Positions 4,476 through 8,761 of a stretch of 8,761 nucleotides of DNA are shown one piece after another. Numbering within the stretch: the stretch's first letter is position 1; every line of letters begins with the position of its first letter. Location of the stretch: assembly GCA_021767885.1 (NCBI GenBank), contig JAASSM010000043.1, positions 1-8,761 on the forward strand, in the 5' to 3' direction. Origin of the DNA: a bacterium. Lineage in GTDB: Bacteria > Krumholzibacteriota > Krumholzibacteria > LZORAL124-64-63. The notes under the pieces were generated by a model that ran no database searches, was not told the origin of the DNA, and saw only the letters and a program-made list of their open reading frames with translations. Position numbers and translations under genes: made by a program.

Positions 4476-7012
4476 AGCGTCAGGCGGCGGGCCACGCGGC
4501 TGCCGTCGTGTTCCACCACCGCGAGGTAGACGCCGGTGGCCTGGGGGCGGCCGGCGTCGTCCTCGCCGTCCCAGGTGACCGCATGGTGGCCGGCGGCCAG
4601 CGGGCCATCCACCAGGTCGCGGACGCGGCGGCCGCGGACGTCGGCGATCCACAGGCGCACCGGGCCGGCGGCCGGCACGGCGAAGCGGATCGCCGTGCGG
4701 GGGTTGAAGGGATTGGGCGCGGCGCCCTGGAGCTGGAGGGCCACGGGGATGCCGCCGGCCAGGCCAGGGTCGTTTGCCGCACCGGACCCATCGCCGGCGC
4801 CAACGCCGGAGCCATCGCCGGAGCCGTCGCTTGGGCCGGAACCACCGGCGAGGTCGCCCACGCTGGTGATGGTGCCTAGCAGTTCGTCGAGGAGCCACTG
4901 GCGGCTCTCGGCGGTGATGGCCACGTGCTCCTGGTTGGCGGCCGGCAGGTAGACGGCATCGAGCGGCGGCAGCGGGTCGCCGGCGCCGAGGCCGGAGAGG
5001 TCGTCGAAGGGGGCGGCGCCGGTGAGGGCGACGGCGCTGACGCTGGGCACGAAGGCGTGGTTCTGGTGCAGGGCGGTGATGTCGCCGTAGGGGACGCTGG
5101 TGGTGTCGAGCTGGGCGAGCGAGCCGCGGAAGCCGCCCGGAGCGCCGTCCCAGGGCAGGCTGCCGCTGACGGTGACGGTGCGCTCGGAGTCGGGCAGGGG
5201 CCAGACCAGATCGATGAGGCCGTCGAAGACCACCTGGCTGGTGCCGTCGGGGACGGCCCAGACGTTGCCCACGATGTCCACCAGGAAGCTGCCGTACTCG
5301 TAGTCCACCAGCTGGTCGCCGGGCGCGAAGCCCTGATCGACCCCGGCCTGGCTGCCGTTGGCGATGGCCACGCGGCGGGGCTGCAGGGGCCAGTCGCCGA
5401 GGGCGGCGAGGTCGGCGCGGAACGTGGCCAGGCGCGGGTCCGGGGCGGCGGTCTCGCCGCTCTGGGCGGCATGGTGATAGAGGAGCATCTGGCGCGCGGC
5501 GGGGGTGTTCAGGCGGTCGAGGAGGAAGGCGGCCTCGGTGGACTCGTCGGCGAAGAAGTCCAGCCAGTGCTGCAGGCCCACCGGGATCATGGCGCCGGCG
5601 TGGGGGGTGTCCAGGGTGAGGAGGAGATCGCAGCGGTGGCCGGCGCCCTGGGCCTCGAGCCAGGTCAGGGCGTAACGGCTCACCAGGCCGCCCATGCTGG
5701 CGCCCACCACGGGGTAGGTGGCGTCCGGCGGCAGGAGCGCGTCGAGGGTCTGTAGCAGCTCCACCAGCAGGAAGGCGTTGCGCTGGATGGGGGCGGTGGC
5801 GCTGGCGAAGTCCAGGACCACGGCGTCGCGGCCGCGGGCGCGCAGGTCGGTCAGGAGGTCCTGCTGGTCGAGCAGGGCGTACAGCTCGGGCCAGCCGAGG
5901 GAGTCGTCCAGGTCGAAGCCCTCCACCACCACGATGGGGTCGGACACCTGGGTGTGGCCCTCGGCCAGCAGGAGGTAGGCCGCCCCGCTGGCGGCCACCC
6001 CCTCGAAGGGGATGCTGGCGGTGAGGTTCCAGGTCTCGCTGGGCGGCGGGGTGTCCAGGGCCACCACCTCCAGGGGGAAGCGCGCCCAGTGGACGGTGCC
6101 CCCGGCCGTGGTGATCTCGATCCGCGCGGCCTTGCGGCCCGTGGTGGCGTGGCGCGCGGTCACCGGACGACCCGGGACCAGGGGGCGCAGGCCGGCGCCG
6201 TCGGCGAGGTCGATGCGCAGGGTCACCGGCTGGTCGGCGAGCAGGTCCTCGGCGTGCAGCACGAAGTCCGTCCGTCCGCCGTGGTGCAGGCGCGGGGTCA
6301 GGGCGGTGGCGAGCACGGCCTGGCCCCGGCGCAGGAGCTGGTCCGCGGTCGCCTGCGGGGCCGGTGCCAGCAGGGGCGTGCCATGGTCGCGGCGCTGGAT
6401 CCGCAGGGCGCCGGTGGCGAGGGCGTCGTCCCGGAGGGTCTGGTGGGCGAGGTGGATGACGGCCAGCTCCACCGTGGGAGCAGGCGCTCCCGTGGCGTTG
6501 CCGGGATCCAGGGGCAAGGCCGATCTTCCGGCTCCCCGCGCCCGCAGGTCCGCGGGCGTGGGCCAGGCAGCGGGCCAGTCCCCGGGGTCCAGCGTGGCGG
6601 CGCGCAGCTCGGCCAGCGCCTGGCGGAAGACGGCCGGCGGCGTGGCGGGCGCCTCCGGCCCCCCGTCGCGGGCTCGCAGCCCGGCGAGCGGCACGGCGCG
6701 GTCGAGCAGGCGGCCGGTGGTCACCAGCGTGCGGTCGAGGGGCGCGAGGGCCTGGCGCAGCGCGGCCGACGCGGGGCCCGGCGGGGAAGAGGCGGTCGGG
6801 ACGGAGCGGTCGGCGGCTGGAGTGGCGGCCACGGTGGTGCTGGGGCTGGCAGTGGTGCTGGGGCTGGCGGCGGTGCTGGGGCTGGCGGTGGTGCTGGGGC
6901 TGGTGGTGGCGGCGGTGGCGACGCCGGCCATGACGGTGCTGCCGGCCGTGAGGACGGCCACCAGACCGAGCGCCGGCATCAAGACGGCGAGGACGCGACG
7001 CGACGGGCTCAT
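4466..7012 (-). CDS. Secreted alpha/beta-hydrolase (lipase-like) with C-terminal FlgD-type sorting domain
   Basis: This 848-residue exported protein begins with a signal peptide (SRR, then a hydrophobic core to about residue 30). A Ser/Thr/Pro linker follows (38-75), with four SPST(T/A)(A/V) hexapeptides. Residues 80-350 are an uncharacterised N-terminal region with beta-rich segments near its end. The hydrolase domain spans about 355-712: DPIVVVEGFD at 358-367 (first strand and oxyanion region), the nucleophile elbow GASMGG with Ser439, LDTPHAGA at 467-474 as in PGAP1-like and DUF676 lipases, the NHAFVPSVSAVAL segment at 651-663, and NQEH with His696 as the likely catalytic His. The catalytic Asp cannot be placed with confidence. 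A Gly/Ser/Asp linker (723-748) joins an Ig-like domain (758-848) that starts at APNPFNP and ends in TLAR, the FlgD_ig or T9SS-like anchoring tail. It should act on an ester or lipid outside the cell; the substrate is unknown. An upstream in-frame start at 7378 is rejected, since it would overlap the neighbouring gene and bury the signal. Confidence 0.88.
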   Translation of the reverse strand: MSPSRRVLAVLMPALGLVAVLTAGSTVMAGVATAATTSPSTTASPSTAASPSTTASPSTTVAATPAADRSVPTASSPPGPASAALRQALAPLDRTLVTTGRLLDRAVPLAGLRARDGGPEAPATPPAVFRQALAELRAATLDPGDWPAAWPTPADLRARGAGRSALPLDPGNATGAPAPTVELAVIHLAHQTLRDDALATGALRIQRRDHGTPLLAPAPQATADQLLRRGQAVLATALTPRLHHGGRTDFVLHAEDLLADQPVTLRIDLADGAGLRPLVPGRPVTARHATTGRKAARIEITTAGGTVHWARFPLEVVALDTPPPSETWNLTASIPFEGVAASGAAYLLLAEGHTQVSDPIVVVEGFDLDDSLGWPELYALLDQQDLLTDLRARGRDAVVLDFASATAPIQRNAFLLVELLQTLDALLPPDATYPVVGASMGGLVSRYALTWLEAQGAGHRCDLLLTLDTPHAGAMIPVGLQHWLDFFADESTEAAFLLDRLNTPAARQMLLYHHAAQSGETAAPDPRLATFRADLAALGDWPLQPRRVAIANGSQAGVDQGFAPGDQLVDYEYGSFLVDIVGNVWAVPDGTSQVVFDGLIDLVWPLPDSERTVTVSGSLPWDGAPGGFRGSLAQLDTTSVPYGDITALHQNHAFVPSVSAVALTGAAPFDDLSGLGAGDPLPPLDAVYLPAANQEHVAITAESRQWLLDELLGTITSVGDLAGGSGPSDGSGDGSGVGAGDGSGAANDPGLAGGIPVALQLQGAAPNPFNPRTAIRFAVPAAGPVRLWIADVRGRRVRDLVDGPLAAGHHAVTWDGEDDAGRPQATGVYLAVVEHDGSRVARRLTLAR
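6833..6904 (-). repeat. Four-copy 18-bp tandem repeat in the Ser/Thr/Pro linker
   Basis: Four adjacent 18-bp units (6833-6850, 6851-6868, 6869-6886, 6887-6904), differing at one to three bases, encode SPST(T/A)(A/V) repeats just after the signal peptide. Such linkers are often glycosylated or serve as stalks; here that is inference. Unit number is probably variable. Confidence 0.85.
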
Positions 7013-7017
7013 GCTCG

Positions 7018-7024
7018 ACCTCCC
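7018..7024 (-). promoter_or_regulatory. Shine-Dalgarno fixing the hydrolase start
   Basis: GGGAGGT on the minus strand lies 5 nt before the ATG at 7012, and that ATG opens directly into the signal peptide. The 143 bp to the upstream gene contain GC-rich inverted repeats (about 7081-7105) but no clear terminator, so co-transcription with that gene is possible. Confidence 0.75.
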
Positions 7025-7155
7025 GGACGGGCGAGGGGGAGTGAGGGGGCCGAGATCCAGGATAGTGGTGGTTCGGTTCCGGCGCCCGCGAGCCGCGGGG
7101 CGGCCGGCCGGGAGCGAGCTGGGCCGACAGGACGACCGGCGGGCCAGCCCCCCGG

Positions 7156-8397
7156 CTAGTGGATGGTGTGGTCGCCCTCGTCGAGCTCGTCCAGCAGGCC
7201 GGCCAGATGGCTCTCGTGACGGACCTGCTGGCGGCGGCGTTCGGAGCCGGAGGCGGACCCGGACCCGGACCTGGACCCGGTCGCCAGGTCGATGGCCACG
7301 GTGGCGGCGAAGAGGTCGGTGGTGCGGAAGCGGGCGATGCGCCGGCCGATGGGGCGCCAGTCCCCCCGGCGCTCGCACTCGACCAGACCCAGCTCCTCGA
7401 GGTAGCGCAGCAGGCGCAGGGTGACCAGCGACTCGGTGGGGTCGTAGAAGTCGCTGCCGGGGATCGCCGCGGCCACCGACGGCAACAGCAGTGCGGTGGC
7501 GGCGTCGGGCAGGTCCAGCCAGCGGCCGTCCGAGCGGGCGAGCACCAGCATGGCGAAGGCCACCGTGTCCTGGAACTCCGGCAGATCGATCATGCCGTCG
7601 CGGTAGGCCAGGTTGTAGTGGCAGAAGGTGGTCTCCACGAGGTCGGCCTGCAGGAGGGCCGCCTCGCCGGGATGCAGGAGCTCGAGGCCGCCCTCGGTGA
7701 CGCGGAAGCGGCGCCCGCGCAGCTCGAGGAGCGAGTCCAGCTCCAGGACCACGCGCAGGCCGCTGACCGCCGGGACGTCGTGCTCGTTGAGCTGGCGCGG
7801 GGTGTCGCGCAGGTACTCCACCTCGCCCTCGGGCCAGCGCGTGGCCGCGAGCATCTGCCGCACGAAGGCGCGGTTGAGGTTGCCGTTGCCGGTGGCGCGG
7901 ACGCCGGCGGACTCGTCGGCCATCGCCTGGAGCATCACGCGCGCGTTGTGCAGGGTGTACGACCGCGCCAGCTGCTCCTCGGTGGCCGTGGCGTGGATCT
8001 GCACGCCGGGCGACTCCGGGCCCCAGGTGTTCCGCAGCAGCGTGTCCAGCTCCCGGGGCGAAAGGCCGCCGAGCTGCTCGCGGGGCTCTTGATCGTGGCG
8101 TGGGTCGCCGGTGACCAGTCCGCGCCGCTCGATGGCGATCTCCATGCCCTGACGCTCGAGCTGCGCCCGGATGCGCCCGGCGATGCGCTCGGCCGCCTCG
8201 CGCCCGCTGCGGTCGACCGCACGCAACGACGCGTTGAGCACGCCCACCAGCAGGTCGGCCGCCGCCTCCGGCTCCAGTTCGAGGACCAGCAGCGGTCCCT
8301 CCGGGTTGGCGGTCTCGAACGCGTCGACCACCGCGGTGGACAGCTCGGCCTCGGCCAGGATGTAGGCGGTGTCGCGGGCGGGGATGCGGACCTCCAT
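7156..8397 (-). CDS. Conserved protein of unknown function, helical with a C-terminal winged-helix-like segment
   Basis: This 413-residue protein has no signal peptide or membrane segment. I recognise no enzyme motif. Its middle (LSPRELDTLLRNTWGPESP at 112-130; RATGNGNLNRAFVRQML at 167-183; SGLRVVLELDSLLELRGRRFRVTEGG at 212-237; ETTFCHYNLAYRDG at 255-268) resembles the helical region of proteins often annotated near pRiA4b ORF-3 or SEC-C families, where 'KGNLP..F', 'LLRKxxGRFxLT' and 'FNWGYRD' occur at matching places. Residues 325-363 (LRLLRYLEELGLVECE...RRIARFRTTDLF) look like a winged helix. An acidic N-terminal region (1-90) and a Gly/Ser linker (374-385) before a short charged tail complete it. 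It faces the EVE-like gene divergently, with 115 bp between starts. ATG 8397 is chosen over 8418 because AAAGGAGG lies 6 nt upstream of it. The real-gene call is strong; the family resemblance is from memory and moderate. Confidence 0.8.
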   Translation of the reverse strand: MEVRIPARDTAYILAEAELSTAVVDAFETANPEGPLLVLELEPEAAADLLVGVLNASLRAVDRSGREAAERIAGRIRAQLERQGMEIAIERRGLVTGDPRHDQEPREQLGGLSPRELDTLLRNTWGPESPGVQIHATATEEQLARSYTLHNARVMLQAMADESAGVRATGNGNLNRAFVRQMLAATRWPEGEVEYLRDTPRQLNEHDVPAVSGLRVVLELDSLLELRGRRFRVTEGGLELLHPGEAALLQADLVETTFCHYNLAYRDGMIDLPEFQDTVAFAMLVLARSDGRWLDLPDAATALLLPSVAAAIPGSDFYDPTESLVTLRLLRYLEELGLVECERRGDWRPIGRRIARFRTTDLFAATVAIDLATGSRSGSGSASGSERRRQQVRHESHLAGLLDELDEGDHTIH

Positions 8398-8403
8398 GGG
8401 CGC

Positions 8404-8411
8404 CCTCCTTT
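8404..8411 (-). promoter_or_regulatory. Strong Shine-Dalgarno fixing the start of the unknown gene
   Basis: AAAGGAGG on the minus strand lies 6 nt before the ATG at 8397. The alternative start at 8418 lies upstream of this site and has no comparable sequence before it. Confidence 0.8.
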
Positions 8412-8462
8412 CAGGCACAGCTTAACGGATCGGGAGCGGGTTGGGCAGGGGGAGGTTGGCAG

Positions 8463-8491
8463 TTGTCGTGCCCGGGAGGGTGGAGTAGCAT
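8463..8491 (+). promoter_or_regulatory. Possible promoter of the EVE-like gene
   Basis: TTGTCG (8463-8468) and TAGCAT (8486-8491) are separated by 17 nt, each matching four of six consensus bases. The -10 overlaps a perfect 10-bp palindrome GCATCGATGC (8488-8497). A start near 8498 would leave a leader of about 15 nt, just enough for the GGGGAGAGG ribosome site before the ATG at 8513. Confidence 0.35.
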
Positions 8492-8512
8492 CGATGCCTC
8501 CGGGGAGAGGCC

Positions 8513-8761
8513 ATGCGACGCTACTGGTGGGTCAATCAGAAACAGACGTTCCGGCACGAGCGTGCAGGCGGATACCTGTGGTCGCCGAAGACCAAGAAGG
8601 GCGGCCAGCGGAATCCGTTCTACGACTTCATGCGCGTGGTGGCGCCAGGCGACCTGATCCTGTCGTTCGCCGATCGCCGGATCGTGGCGGTGGGCGTCGC
8701 GGCGTCTCACTGCTACGAGTCGCCCAAGCCGGAGGAATTCGGCCGGGCCGGAGCTGGCTGG
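8513..8761 (+). CDS. EVE-like (PUA-fold) N-terminus of a probable HNH endonuclease-type protein (partial)
   Basis: The 83 visible residues (RRYWWVNQKQTFRHE at 2-16; GGYLWSPKTKKGGQRNPFYDFM at 19-40; VAPGDLILSFADRRIVAVGVA at 43-63; YESPKPEEFG at 68-77) closely match a family that I know to begin with this EVE-like module and to carry an HNH nuclease domain at its C-terminus. EVE-like domains bind modified bases, and such fusions are thought to be modification-dependent restriction proteins. The HNH part lies beyond the right edge, so the nuclease role is inferred. The start fits GGGGAGAGG ending 2 nt before the ATG and the usual beginning of the family. Codon use here is somewhat less GC-biased than in the neighbours (AAT, CAG AAA CAG, CGT GCA, GGA TAC), which hints at acquisition by transfer. 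Confidence 0.85.
   Translation, partial: MRRYWWVNQKQTFRHERAGGYLWSPKTKKGGQRNPFYDFMRVVAPGDLILSFADRRIVAVGVAASHCYESPKPEEFGRAGAGW

Noticed and set aside
4006..4578. Long plus-strand open frame with GTG start running through the arrays
   Set aside because: Its third positions are mixed, unlike the G/C-saturated genes here, it has no convincing ribosome site, it runs into the antisense of the hydrolase gene, and the repeats change its amino acids freely.
7246..7280. GGACCC hexamer repeat as a regulatory repeat
   Set aside because: It lies inside the unknown gene and simply encodes its Ser/Gly linker.
4466..7378. Upstream start at 7378 for the hydrolase
   Set aside because: The extra 122 residues are Arg/Pro-rich, overlap the neighbouring gene, and would place the signal peptide internally; the start at 7012 has GGGAGGT 5 nt upstream.

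Overview
The window is about 70% G+C or higher, and its coding third positions are almost always G or C. The best taxonomic clue is the C-terminus of the gene at 4466-7012: a FlgD-type Ig-like domain with an NPFNP start, used as a sorting or anchoring tail in FCB-group candidate phyla such as Krumholzibacteriota and Eisenbacteria. A HDOD-PPM phosphatase fusion and a CusF-like lipoprotein fit that setting. The assignment to a Krumholzibacteriota/Eisenbacteria-like bacterium is an inference.

Layout, left to right: (1) 1-1050, minus, the N-terminal 350 residues of an exported ABC_sub_bind-type periplasmic protein that runs off the left edge; (2) 1278-1856, plus, a CusF-like metal-binding lipoprotein with a (GHDHx)n tail, divergent from gene 1; (3) 1857-2180, an intergenic leader with a terminator-like hairpin and a possible promoter; (4) 2181-3941, plus, a HDOD domain fused to a SpoIIE/RsbU-type PPM phosphatase; (5) 3942-4465, a convergent intergenic region that is the most unusual part of the window. 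It holds a duplicated G-quadruplex-type 12-mer, a perfect 20-bp palindrome, an AT-rich patch with two T-tracts, and two different tandem-repeat arrays; (6) 4466-7012, minus, a secreted alpha/beta-hydrolase with the FlgD-like tail; (7) 7156-8397, minus, a protein of unknown function that resembles the helical plus winged-helix proteins often annotated near pRiA4b/SEC-C families; (8) 8513-8761, plus, the start of an EVE-like (PUA-fold) protein of the type usually fused to a C-terminal HNH nuclease, cut by the right edge.

The genes do not form one obvious pathway. Genes 1, 2 and the hydrolase are all exported (transport or efflux, copper/silver handling, lipid or ester hydrolysis). The HDOD phosphatase is a cytoplasmic signalling protein. 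The right end enters a possible defence gene. The observation most worth following is that the two arrays at 4207-4475 share a CTGA(C/T)CGGGCG-like core in opposite orientations, and that a single copy pair with the same 13-nt spacing sits exactly on the stop codon of the phosphatase gene. This looks like a repeat family that tends to sit at gene 3' ends.
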